DNA of 64,000 nucleotides, from NCBI GenBank assembly GCA_905147135.1, contig LR990060.1, positions 12,416,001 through 12,480,000 on the forward strand, in the 5' to 3' direction. A program made the translations under genes and the position numbers. Shown here in pieces: positions 54,528 to 64,000 of the stretch (within the stretch, counting starts at the first letter, position 1; each line of letters begins with the position of its first letter). The stretch is from Blastobasis lacticolella. Taxonomy: Eukaryota > Arthropoda > Insecta > Lepidoptera > Blastobasidae. The notes under the pieces are model-generated. The model made no database searches, had not been told where the DNA came from, and was given only the letters and a program-made list of their open reading frames with translations.

Positions 54528-55507
54528 TAGAGATGAAACGGATATCCGGTTACTATCCTGTATTCGGCCTATCCGGCGTTAATTTACTTTCCGGCCGGAT
54601 ACCGGCTAGTGCGTTAATATCCGGCCGGATACCGGATAGCAAAAATTATATGAAGAGTACAAAACAGTGATTATATTCATAGGAAAAAAGTAACCCCAAG
54701 AATTATAAATATTCCTTTATCAAAGCACTGTTGATTAGGTACCTACCCGTTGTTCATTTAGTAAGTAGGTTAGCAAAAAAATTTTTTTTGCAATGTTGAT
54801 CTAAGCCAAATAAAAATTAAATTATTATAAATTGAGTTAAAATACGAATTAACATAATATTGTAAACTATTGCGGTTATTATCACACATTTTAAGGGTAT
54901 GGTCCGTTTTTCCTACCTAGGGTATATCGGGCTACTCATAAACAAAGGTACGCGGTAGGAAACCCGGAACATACCCTTGAAATACGAATTGCTTCTACAT
55001 TGAGAGGTAGCATGCGATTTCGTTTGTCTTATTATTATTTATTTTTTTATGTTACTAAGCAGACAAACAGGCAAGCGGGCCACCTGATGGAAAGTGGTCA
55101 CCCCCGCCTATGGACATCAGCAACACCAGAGGAGTCACCAATTCGTTGCCCGCCTCTAAAGAGACCTCTAATATACCTCTTGAACGATCCCATGTCATAG
55201 TCCAAAGGAAACACTGTGGCTGGGAGCTTATTCCACATCCGAATCGCACGAGCGAGAAACTTCGCATGGTGACCAACAGAGGGTCTACGTAGTGCGAGCT
55301 TAAAAGAATCTTTCACTATACTGTGGCTAATTACCCATATTTGGAATCGAGGGTACTTCCCGAAGTCGGAAGAATTGTTCAGAATAAAGTTATTTGTATT
55401 GAACGAGGACTTGGAATCGCGACATATAAGGCCGCCGGAAATCGGGCTATGGGTATGGGTGGCTGGATATCCAGTATCCGGCCAAACAACTATCCGTTTC
55501 ATCTCTA
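54528..55507. mobile_element. 980-bp hAT-like element with 8-bp target-site duplication
   Basis: Both ends read TAGAGATGAAACGGATA when inverted. CTCCTTAA (54520-54527) and CTTCTTAA (55508-55515) match 7 of 8. Subterminal CCGGCCGGATACCGG-type repeats (54585-54650; 55465-55495) fit the hAT layout. No transposase frame. Confidence 0.8.
55036..55330 (-). pseudogene. LINE-B subtype a inserted in the hAT-like element
   Basis: The minus strand reads KDSFKLALRRPSVGHHAKFL, ARAIRMWNKLPATVFPLDYD, MGSFKRYIRGLFRGGQR, then 3' UTR and tail: the best LINE-B coding example here. Confidence 0.8.
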
Positions 55508-55527
55508 CTTCTTAACAACGGATGTTA

Positions 55528-55657
55528 GGCGCTGTCCTAATTAGCAACGTTCGTGCGACCATGGTTGTGCCACGGGCAGTTTTGAGGTGTCCTATTAGTC
55601 GGGCGACGTCCGTCGTACGAACATGGTCGCATGACCTTTGCAAATTGAGACAGCGCC
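55528..55657. mobile_element. PIF/Harbinger-like MITE, copy 2
   Basis: GGCGCTGTCC at the left, GACAGCGCC at the right, flanked by TTA on both sides (3-bp duplication as in PIF/Harbinger). About 130 bp; reverse of 41999-42127. Confidence 0.75.
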
Positions 55658-55659
55658 TT

Positions 55660-55995
55660 ATTCAACTTACTCGGATTCGAACAAACTTAACACAAAACCA
55701 CGACGGCCAGACAGACAGAGAAACCGCAACCGTTACTAGAACAAAAGATGTTATCTATTACGACTATTAACAGTTACAATAAATTATCTCAATAACAATG
55801 CGCCAACGATTTGTTGCGTTCATTATCCAAGAGATCTACTCAAATAAGCCATCAGGGCCATTGTGGTAATTGTGATCATTTAGATAATTATTAGGCAGTT
55901 TTGTTATGTTAGCTTAGTATTATTATTACTCTGTTATTATTTTTGTTAAGTAACTCGTTATGAGGTGTAATAACGAATGTATACTAATATATTTT
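55660..55995. other. No gene recognised
   Basis: AT-rich; nothing recognised. Confidence 0.3.
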
Positions 55996-55997
55996 AG

Positions 55998-56448
55998 GCC
56001 GTGTGGTGTCCGGGAGAGTAGAATAGCAGACCCTTAAGCGACCCTTTACACTCGTGGGTGTCGCAAAAGTGACAGACTAAACTGCGATACACACTAACAG
56101 TGGGTTTCTGCCGCACTAACTTACCGCGACGAAAGTTACTGCGACATAAGTGCGAGTGGAGCAAATATATTGGACACATATACATGCCGTGTGGTGTCCG
56201 GCAGAGTAGAATTACAACCCCTTATACTTGTGGGTGTCGTACAAGGCGACTAATGTTTTCGACGCAAAAGATCTATGAGTCTCCGTAGGCTGGAAAATGG
56301 GCAGCTGCGTTTTCCATTGTTATATTTATAACACTGCGATCTCCGACCCGCCTGACGAGCGTGGAGATTATGGCAGTAGCCTCCTCTTTCGTGGGAGAGG
56401 CCCTAAGTCCTGCAGTGGACTTTTATGGGCTGTGATGATGATGATTTA
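55998..56448 (+). mobile_element. SINE-1 head fragment (to about 56065) and SINE-1 copy (from 56186)
   Basis: GGCCGTGTGGTGTCCGGGAG at 55998 stops after GTGGGTGTCGC; a complete copy starts GCCGTGTGGTGTCCGGCAG at 56186 and ends GATGATGATGAT. Confidence 0.75.
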
Positions 56449-56494
56449 GAAATGATTGCTGTGTTTGTGTTAAGTAATTTGTTAGGTGTAATAA

Positions 56495-56735
56495 CTAATC
56501 TACACTATTATAATAAAGAAAAAATATTCGTATTTTTGTTTGTAACTAATAAACTCAAAAACTACCAACCCGATTTAAAAAAAATTTAACAATAGTATGC
56601 TACATGATCACTGAGTAGAATAGGATTTTTAATCCCGTGGAAGTAATAGGTTCCCGCGGGAAAGTTAATTAGTTACAGAAATCCGAGTTCCGCGCGGGTG
56701 AAAGCCACTGAGAACGGCTACTAGATACTAACACG
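56495..56735 (+). mobile_element. Helitron-like H2, near full length
   Basis: TCTACACTATTATAATAAAG (5' TC) to CGCGCGGGTGAAAGCCACTG, GGCTACTAGAT. Confidence 0.55.
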
Positions 56736-56839
56736 TTGACCCGGTCTTGGTTTAGTTTTTTTTAAATTACTTGGCTTGGCGGTCAAACACCGCCATCGCA
56801 CCTGATGGAAATCGAATATGGAGTACGACTGGCTATAAA

Positions 56840-57010
56840 TAGCCTCGATTGTTTTTAATGCCGACGAAAAATGTATGTGCGGATATGTGTGCCTGTCTGA
56901 TGCATGAAGCTCCAGAATTGTAATGCCTATTTGAAAGGCGGTTTAATCCAGATGGCTCGTAGCTTTGTTTTATTAAAATCCGTCCAGTAGTTTAGAAAAT
57001 ATTGAAGTAT
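56840..57010 (+). repeat. Repeat-R copy
   Basis: GCGGTTTAATCCAGATGGCT, AGCTTTGTTTTATTAAAATC CG and AGAAAATATTGAAG. Confidence 0.5.
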
Positions 57011-57291
57011 ATGTACACTTGGTGCAGTATTTTCTAACATTTTTATGTAGGTTATTTATGTCAAATTTTCTTGATGTCGCTCCAAATTGTTTTGCGGAAA
57101 ATTGGCGGGCAAATCGAGCGTTCCATTGCTTAGAATTGCTTATAGAACACCATAATTTTTTAAATAAAGGATTCAGATCTTATAGCTCTTTTCTATTAGA
57201 AGAGCAGATTCTGTAATGGATCTTCCAGCTATCCGCACGAGCTGTTCTGCTTCACCTTTATAATGCATACGGCTAAGAAATAATAATAATA

Positions 57292-57548
57292 ATAATAAAT
57301 ATTCGTGGACAAATTCACACAGCGCCATCTAGCCCCAAACTAAGCAAAGCTTGTACTATGGGTGCTAGATAACTGATATACTACTAAATACTTTTTTTTT
57401 AAATACATACTTTTTTAAATATATAGAATACCCAGACCCGTAACAGAAATCAAAATTCATCATTTCAGTTTCTGCCCGGCCGGGAATCGAACCCGGGACC
57501 TCTTGCGTGGTAGACCGGCATGTTGACCATTGAACCACTCAGGTCGTC
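57292..57548 (-). mobile_element. SINE-3, near full length
   Basis: ATTCGTGGACAAATTCACAC through GGGAATCGAACCCGGGACC to TTGAACCACTCAGGTCGTC. Confidence 0.85.
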
Positions 57549-57599
57549 TAAATGGAAATGTTTACGTTTTAATTAAATGGAATATGTTACTGTGAATTT

Positions 57600-57715
57600 G
57601 TTCCCTGATCGCCTTCAAAGCTAGAGTGAATAAGCTGTTACCAGACCGGCATGCTCCATCGGCCGCATCGTATTACCACCAGGAGAGGTGGCGGTCAAAT
57701 AGCTGCCTAATATAT
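57600..57715 (+). repeat. LINE C-terminal/3' UTR fragment
   Basis: AFKARVNKLLPDRHAPSAAS reading frame; CACCAGGAGAGGTGGCGGTC as at 22975. Confidence 0.5.
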
Positions 57716-58029
57716 AAAAAAAGAACCTCGTTACACTTCTCAAACTGTACAACAACTACGTTGATCCGAAAGCTACGGATTATAGTTAACAATTATAATT
57801 ATCTTGTTTAGCTGTTAATTCTTGATCTGATAATGTCATGCGGCGTGGCACTGACACGCACTGATTACGATTGTGACGAGTATGACAGGTCAATGGTGGT
57901 TGTGATGTAATTAATATGTTTGTTTTAGGGTTCCTTACGAGCGCACAAGTTCGGTACTTACTTGCTTTTTTTAATCTCGACAAAACATGAGGGGGAAAAA
58001 GTAGTTCAACGTGTGTATCTGACGTATGG

Positions 58030-58175
58030 CTTTGTGTTATCTGTGGCATCGTAGCTCCCGAACGGATGGACCGATTTGGATGAGGTATTATTTATTTGAA
58101 AGCCAGTTTAATCGAGATGGTTGTAAGCTTTGTTTCATTGAAATCGGTTTAGTAATTTGGTAAATATTTGAGTTT
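58030..58175 (+). repeat. Repeat-R copy
   Basis: GGCATCGTAGCTCCCGAACG GATGGACCGATTTGG, AGCTTTGTTTCATTGAAATC GG. A run of nine or more G follows at about 58187. Confidence 0.55.
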
Positions 58176-58179
58176 ACGT

Positions 58180-59315
58180 GAACTTGGGGGGGGGGGTTAT
58201 CCGACTTGTTCTGTTGGTTTGGTAATTTTCAGAAATAATTGTCCGAGCCGTTGAGAAAGCCGTGGCATTCTCTTTTCTGAGAACCTTTCGGAAGAAATTC
58301 TTTAAATTACATTGAAAACATACAGGGCTATTCTCTGTGTGACGTTCGCAGCAAGCGACTTAATTTTAAACTAAGTACGAATACTCGTACGTATGGATAA
58401 GCGACTTTGCACAACTGCGGTCTATACTGGCCTGTAGGAAATTCCTACCTCGTAGCCCATGTAAAATATAAACTACCTAACCTCATGCTTACCACGGATT
58501 CCCCCCTCTAGACCTCACCAATCTTCTTCTCATACCTGTATTAGGTAATCATTTACGAAGCAAGCAATCACAGAATAAAAATAGACGGTGGCCACTAAAA
58601 AGAAATATCATAGAGTCGACTTTTCGTCAGCGTCGTGTCTCGGGTGACCTCACACTATTGTATGGTAATAGGAACAGGTTCCGACCATATGTGTACCACC
58701 ACAGCACAGCAGACGTGCGTACAAGCTAGTCGGTGGCCGTGACTGCGGCTGTGCTGGCCAATGTTTTTCAGTTTTGTTGTAACACAACATTATTGTTACC
58801 ACAACGTAATACGTCTTTTTAGGCACCCAGGTAATAATAATCATACTAAAGAAATAAAGAAAAAAAGAAAGAAGAAAGAAAGAAAATATTTATTACAAAG
58901 GACGCCACGACATGATTATTTACATTTAACACAAAAAAAAAAGTACATAAGACACGAAGACAATTATAGGGTTCCCAGTGGCATTTTTCGTGGTCATCCA
59001 GCGTAAATGGACCCTCCTCAGCATAATGTTATGGCCGCTTGCCACGAACCACAACGCTGGTTTTCAGTGGGCCCCGTTATATCCCACCGACACTGCACCG
59101 TCAAGCAAGCAATACCCATATCCATCAAATAATAACCTACTATCTAAATAATAAAATGAATTATAGAACAAACATAAATAAAATAGTCAAAAAGCCAAAA
59201 GTCGCAATATATATAGATATAAAATGTATGAAGTAAATAAAATAAATTGGATATGATTTTTGTGTATTGACAGTGGTTGTGTGAAACTATCATGCGTGCC
59301 ATGTTATGTCCTCCA
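58180..59315. other. No gene recognised
   Basis: An A/G-rich (AAAG)n tract lies at about 58850-58900. Confidence 0.35.
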
Positions 59316-59317
59316 GA

Positions 59318-59465
59318 CCTATGGGGAACCTGACAGGTTTGGATCATGGTTACACATTCAGTCGCCTAAGTGTCGCCGTTTCGTGAGTCCCCCAATGACT
59401 CCATTAATGTCGCATGAGGGGAATGAAGAACCGGACCCAAAAGCGACTTTATTTTATACTTCGTA
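59318..59465. repeat. SINE-2 scrap and H1 scrap
   Basis: TATGGGGAACCTGACAGGTT TGGATCATGG (SINE-2 body) and, at 59440-59465, AGCGACTTTATTTTATACTT (5' end of H1, reversed). Confidence 0.4.
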
Positions 59466-59717
59466 AGGATTAGTATAAACTGCAATTGATGGTTGGTCGG
59501 CTCCAGGCAAAACGGAAAGTCTGTTACCAGTTGTAAGTCTGACACGGCCCATATGACCGAGAGGTCATATGGGCCATGGGGTGGTGGAGGGTTCAGTCAG
59601 TCCCCATTATCTGCCCCATCTGGTCCATGCTATCTGCGTCGCCCTACTTGGTAGAGATGTAACTGAATGAATGAATTCTGTCAGTGACATCCGTAAATGG
59701 AATATTTTACTCTTAAG

Positions 59718-60028
59718 ATCTTTTATCAGGTCGTAGGACTCTGTCAAGCCTGAGGAGTCCGCCTGGATGAGCACCACCGCCTTATCTATTTCTGCCGCCG
59801 CGCAGCAATGCTTGCATTGCTGTGTTCCGGTTTGAAGAATAAGGTAGCCAGCGAAATTAGAGGCATGAGGCATTTCATCATAATCCTCACTCTGACAACG
59901 CACCTGCGGTTCTGCATTTTTGTTATCTACACCTTGAATGTATGAATTGTAGATGTTATAGGCGATAGTTACAACTTACCATCACGAGGGCTGTCTGCAG
60001 GAGGCATCACTGAGTAGAATAAAAAAAA
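59718..60028 (-). repeat. Repeat-I, near complete
   Basis: CTGTCAAGCCTGAGGAGTCC, GCACCACCGCCTTATCTATT, AATGCTTGCATTGCTGTGTT CCGG and CACCTGCGGTTCTGCATTTT. Confidence 0.7.
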
Positions 60029-61075
60029 AGCCCTATTGTAAATTTGTAATGTACAAGAATACAAGTACAAGAGTACAAACTTAAAAATAAATGGACTACG
60101 TACAGACAGACGAGTCGTAGATTATGCAGAGCAGCTTCTTACGCAATACTTGAGAGCATAGCAAATGACTTAGCCTAGAAACCCAGGCTTATAACTGGAC
60201 TAGGTTTATCAACTACACACACACATATTTAATATAAGTACACGATAACGACGTCACGCCCCCACTTTCCCGTACACCCAGATACCCAGATATATTTTAT
60301 TGGCGAGGATCTATAATTGGCTTACTGTTTTATAATAGAATTTCATATAATAATGAAAATGAAAATGAAAAAGTATTTAATGAATTAGGATTACGTTAAT
60401 TAATATCTTTTCAAAAGTAAAAAATCTAACGGAAAACAAACGGAAAGTTAAGCGAGCTCATCCAGGTAGGGGGCGACGCATGCAGACCGATCAGCGCGTA
60501 CGAGGGCTCACCCCGGCGAGACACCGGGCACCGATACGCGCCACGCACATAACCGCCTAGGCGAATCATGTGCGGCGCGAATATACAGCTGTTGGTACTC
60601 CTACAAATAAATAAATAAATAAATTAGTACTTAATGTGTGCATATGTGTTTATTTTATTTAACACTTTATTCACAAAATAGTAAAAAGGTGAACTTAAAG
60701 CTTTACCTACCAGTCTACCCCGAAAACTGGTAATAAAAATTCCAGGCGGTGCATTAAATTTTACAATGACATTACACTAACATACTTATTGACAAATACA
60801 ATGTGTTCTGGCAGGACCCTTGCTTGTTTTTTGTCTAGGCTGGACTTTAGGATAGGTGTTCCGACAGTGAGGCAGAGTCTCTATCAGGAATATATTAGGT
60901 AGGTTGGGACGTTAGGTACGCTGGCTTCCTAGCCCAAATAAAGTATATTTCCACAAAGCCCCGGCTACACTGTCGGAACCAAAATCCAAACAGATATAAT
61001 TGTGCTTGCTATACGATCCTAACAAACCTTTCTCGCTTCTTACATATATGTATTAGGTATTTGTTTGAGTTCAAA
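60029..61075. other. No gene recognised
   Basis: A GC-rich patch at 60460-60590 is followed by (AAAT)n; possibly a LINE 3' end of an unknown family. Confidence 0.3.
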
Positions 61076-61077
61076 AT

Positions 61078-61352
61078 GACGACCTGAATGGTTCAGTGGT
61101 CAACATGCCGCAAGAGGTCTGAGGTTGAGTCTGCCACGCAAGAGGTTCCGAGGTTCGATTCCCGGCCGTGCAGAAATTGAAATGATGAATATTAATTTCT
61201 GTTACGGGTCTGGGTGTTCTATGTATAATAAGTATGTATTTAAAGAGTATTTAAGTAGTGTATCAGTTATCTAGCACCCATAGTACAAGCTTTGCTTAGT
61301 TTGGGGCTAGATGGCGCTGTGTGAATTTGTCCACGAATATTTATTTATTTAT
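61078..61352 (+). mobile_element. SINE-3, full length, duplicated box B region
   Basis: GACGACCTGAATGGTTCAG, then GCAAGAGGTCTGAGGTTGAG and again GCAAGAGGTTCCGAGGTTCG, body, and CCACGAATATTTATTTATTT. Confidence 0.85.
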
Positions 61353-61356
61353 TTTA

Positions 61357-61798
61357 TTGCCTCCCCCACGAAAGGGAAGGTTGTTGCCATAATCTCCACG
61401 CTTGGCTGGCGGGTTGGAGAACGCAGTGTTGTTAATACAATAATGGAAAACGCTACTGCCCATTTTCGAGTCTACGAAGACTCCAGGTCTTTTGCCTTGA
61501 AAACATTAGTCGCCTTGTACGACACCTATAATCTATCCAGACTAACTTGTCTCATTTGTTTAAGGAAATTATATATTTAAATGGATAATGTGCAACAGTA
61601 TTCGTTGAAATTCACATTCTATGTGTTTCTTGTATAATTCTCGACATCTACACACAATATACGTAGCGTGATTGATACGGTAAGTCGTGATTTTGGACAT
61701 TGTTTATTCACCAAATAAGACAAGTCAGTTTAAATAGATCATACGCAGGTAGTGTAAAGGATTGGTGCTATTCTCCTCTGCTGGACACCACACGGCCA
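61357..61798 (-). mobile_element. SINE-1 split by a MITE
   Basis: 3' part 61357-61527 (CCTCCCCCACGAAAGGGAAG to GTACGACACC) and 5' part 61744-61798 (GTAAAGGATTGGTGCTATTC to GACACCACACGGCC) join into one continuous SINE-1. Confidence 0.8.
61528..61743. mobile_element. 216-bp MITE inserted in SINE-1
   Basis: The left TATAATCTATCCAGACTAAC TTGTCT and the right, reversed, TATGATCTATTTAAACTGAC TTGTCT match at 28 of 36 over the longer arm. TA at both outer edges fits a TA-target family. Confidence 0.75.
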
Positions 61799-61837
61799 TT
61801 TGGCCATTCTATAAGTAAATATAAATATATAAAATAA

Positions 61838-62080
61838 ATATATAAATATTCGTGGACAAATTCACACAGCGCCATCTAGCCCCAAACTAAGCAAAGCTTG
61901 TACTATGGGTGTTAGATAACTGATATACTACTTAAATATATTTTTTAAATACATACTTATTATACATAGAACACCCAGACCCGTAACAGAAATTAAAATT
62001 CATCATTTCAATTTCTGCCCGGCCGAGAATCGAACCCGGGACCTCTTGCGTGGCAGACCATTGAACCACTCAGGTCGTCA
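61838..62080 (-). mobile_element. SINE-3, near full length
   Basis: ATTCGTGGACAAATTCACAC to GAATCGAACCCGGGACCTC and GAACCACTCAGGTCGTC; about 15 bp missing between the boxes. Confidence 0.8.
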
Positions 62081-62094
62081 AAGTCAAAGTACCA

Positions 62095-62505
62095 ATATCA
62101 TAAAGTTTATGTTTGTAGGTTTAATGTTTCAATTTCCGAAAGTACAGAAACGATTTTGAATATTCTTTCACTAATAGGAAACTACATTGTTCCCGAACGT
62201 GACTTTTCATTCCGAAAAAGTAAAATCATCTTGCAGGGGCCTATTTGTCGCACTTTAGAAAACCGATTTTTTTATTCTCTAGCTACAAATCTCTATTAAA
62301 AAGTAACTGAAATCTCTATTGTAGGCAAAAAACCTTTTCCTCAACTATCTCCGCCAACCCTCTATTGTCATATATTGTTTTCAAGGACATTTTTAATAGA
62401 TATTATTTGCTAGAAAATGTCACAGCGCGAAAATAGGGGGCCAGGATAGTTGAATGTTCACTGAAATCCGAACTGCGCGCGGGTAAAAACCGCGGTACCG
62501 GCTAG
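62095..62505 (+). mobile_element. Helitron-like H2 with clear 3' end
   Basis: CAGAAACGATTTTGAATATT CTTTCACTAATAGGAAAC; 3' end CGCGCGGGTAAAAACCGCGG TACCGGCTAGT: hairpin CGCGG(G)...CCGCG, then CTAG|T. Confidence 0.55.
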
Positions 62506-62919
62506 TACAGCATAAATATCAGATCCCTGCAAATATCACACCGGACTCCGTCAGACAGGTTTAATTTATTGGTCCACATAAACCTACACCCATTTACTCA
62601 TACATACACATACACACATCCACATACCCACACATGGGTTGGGCACAAACATAGCTCACGCTGAGACAACGACCAAAAACCGTGTCAAGGTGCTCAACTG
62701 ATTTCTTTGAACCACCAATTTATTTTCCAATTGATCTTTTGACTATTCGCAAAGCTGTTGGGACTTGGGACCGTTTCTAAATGAACATGGGCTAGGTTTC
62801 AAAGGATTTTGACTTAGATTTCGATTGAGAATGAGTGCGGCAAGCTTCCGGGAACTTGTTGGATACTAGTCTGAAGTCTGTCTGCTGTTATAATCCTGTG
62901 CTTCTCTCCATACCAAGGT

Positions 62920-63047
62920 TGTCTGAAGGAGATCACAAATAAAATAGTGATAAGACCGCCCTTTGTACTACCTACCATATTTTTTGTATATGTACTTGTG
63001 TTCTCTGGTGCGCAATAAAGAGTTTTGTATTGTATTGTATTGTATAC
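62920..63047 (+). repeat. LINE 3' UTR, AATAAA and (TGTAT)n tail
   Basis: CAAGGTTGTCTGAAGGAGAT, GATAAGACCGCCCTTTGTAC, GTGCGCAATAAAGAGTTTTG and TATTGTATTGTATTG. Confidence 0.7.
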
Positions 63048-63182
63048 TTCTAAATACATAAAAGAAAGAGTGACAGATATATCAACATACAGGTCAAAAC
63101 AATTAGTTTGGCCGAGCTGAAAATGTACATTTACCTACTACATACGTAAGAAAATCATGATAACATCATAATGTTAAAAAAC

Positions 63183-63478
63183 CGGGGTCCGCATTGACCA
63201 TCATTTGGATTTGGCATATCAGGTGATTGCAGTGGAGCGACTGCCATCTGACCTCCGTGACCCCGCTACCAGGGGAACCTGACCAGATTGGATCATGGTT
63301 ACACATTCAGTCGACTGAATGTGCAGGTTTCATCACGATGTTTTACCTCTCCGTAAGAATAGGTTAGTGTTCAACTAACGTACATAACTCAAATAACAGT
63401 CATTTGTACATGGCGCCAGCGGGATTCGAACCCGGTACCTCTCGCTTGCGAGTCGGATACATTTACCACTAGGCCACC
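63183..63478 (-). mobile_element. SINE-2, tail truncated
   Basis: GGGGTCCGCATTGACCATC, GGAACCTGACCAGATTGGAT, box B GGGATTCGAACCCGG (reverse) and CACTAGGCCACC (box A reverse). Confidence 0.8.
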
Positions 63479-63499
63479 TAATAGGGACTAGATATAGTT

Positions 63500-63664
63500 T
63501 TTTTATGTAATACGGCAGACAAACGGGCATACGGGCCACCTGATGGTGCGTGGTCACCGCCGCCTATGGACAGCAACACCAGGGGCGCTGCCAATGCGTT
63601 GCCCGCCTCTAAGGAGATCTCTAATATACCTCTTGAACGATCCCATGTCATAGTCCAAAGGATG
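63500..63664 (-). pseudogene. LINE-B subtype a, 3' end
   Basis: ATGTAATACGGCAGACAAAC to TTGAACGATCCCATGTCATA GTCCAAAGGA. Confidence 0.75.
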
Positions 63665-64000
63665 AATTGGTTATTTGTGGTTTACTAATGGTAGTAGGAC
63701 AGGGTCAGTAGCTTTTTCAAGTACGGTTGATGACCAAAGAAGCTTTCTGAGCTGTCAAAGCTTAATTAGTAAGCTTTTAACTTCTTCGTCTTTCGTGTGA
63801 TTTGTGGTTTTTGGTATTATCTACCAACCAACTGAGGACTTGTTTATTTTGTATGAATGTATTGAATGAGATTTGTACTTGAACTGTGTTTTGCAAGAAA
63901 GAAAATCTAAAATACTCGGGTACCGAAATAATTTAATATAGCACTTCGTAATACCTCAGAAATTTCGAAGGCTCATTTTGTTAAGATACGGCTACGGCTC

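Overview
The window looks like one stretch of an insect nuclear chromosome, most likely a moth or butterfly. The bases are AT-rich, genes are very sparse, and short interspersed repeats and LINE 3' ends of a kind I associate with Lepidoptera recur every few hundred bases on both strands. The species call rests on recollection of those repeats, not on a search. I see no bacterial or phage features, no CRISPR array, no LTR retrotransposon and no intact transposase or reverse transcriptase.

Two genes are well supported. A single-exon gene on the minus strand (19131-20327) encodes a complete La-related protein of the LARP6 type: acidic N-terminus, La motif, RRM, serine/arginine-rich linker and a C-terminal SUZ-C-like motif. 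A TATA box and an initiator-like site lie at normal spacing upstream, and the inferred leader of about 50 nt holds a two-codon upstream ORF. The second gene is an elongator tRNA-Met (CAT) on the minus strand at 30590-30662, with a full cloverleaf and a T-run terminator. Three further stretches look like possible unassigned exons (about 11216, 15691 and 36079), and one more reading frame runs into a donor-like site (41556); all are weak.

Almost everything else is repeats, named here as follows. SINE-1 is a roughly 257-bp element that always begins GGCCGTG and ends in (GAT)n; it has no visible tRNA head, and four copies carry 10-13 bp target-site duplications. SINE-2 has a tRNA-like head (box A TGGCCGAGCGG, box B GGTTCGAATCC), and its 3' tail is almost the same as the end of an RTE-type LINE also present here. 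SINE-3 is another tRNA-headed family ending near CCACGAATATTTATTTATTT. LINE-B is a set of 5'-truncated non-LTR elements whose coding tail reads ...MGSFKRYIRGLFRGG; subtypes a, b and c differ in the 3' region. RTE-type tails end in ...DRAKW...RKADP or ...GEAYAQQW plus (ATG)n. Helitron-like families H1 and H2 end in a hairpin followed by CTAG|T. Repeat-I, Repeat-R and Repeat-P are further interspersed families of unknown class.

DNA transposons are present as non-autonomous copies with terminal inverted repeats: two hAT-like elements with 8-bp duplications (5302-5960; 54528-55507), a pair of PIF/Harbinger-like MITEs (41999-42127; 55528-55657), a 703-bp element with 74-bp inverted ends (32498-33200), and several smaller fold-backs. 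Many are nested, which gives a relative order of insertion. A 94-bp tandem array (9802-10480) carries a hairpin in every unit.

Region by region: 1-18 kb is repeats with the tandem array near 10 kb; 18.4-20.5 kb is the LARP6 locus; 21-30 kb is repeats; the tRNA lies at 30.6 kb; 31-64 kb is repeats, with the densest nesting at 53.7-55.7 kb and 61-62 kb. Repeat edges are read by eye and may be off by 10-20 bases except where a target-site duplication fixes them.
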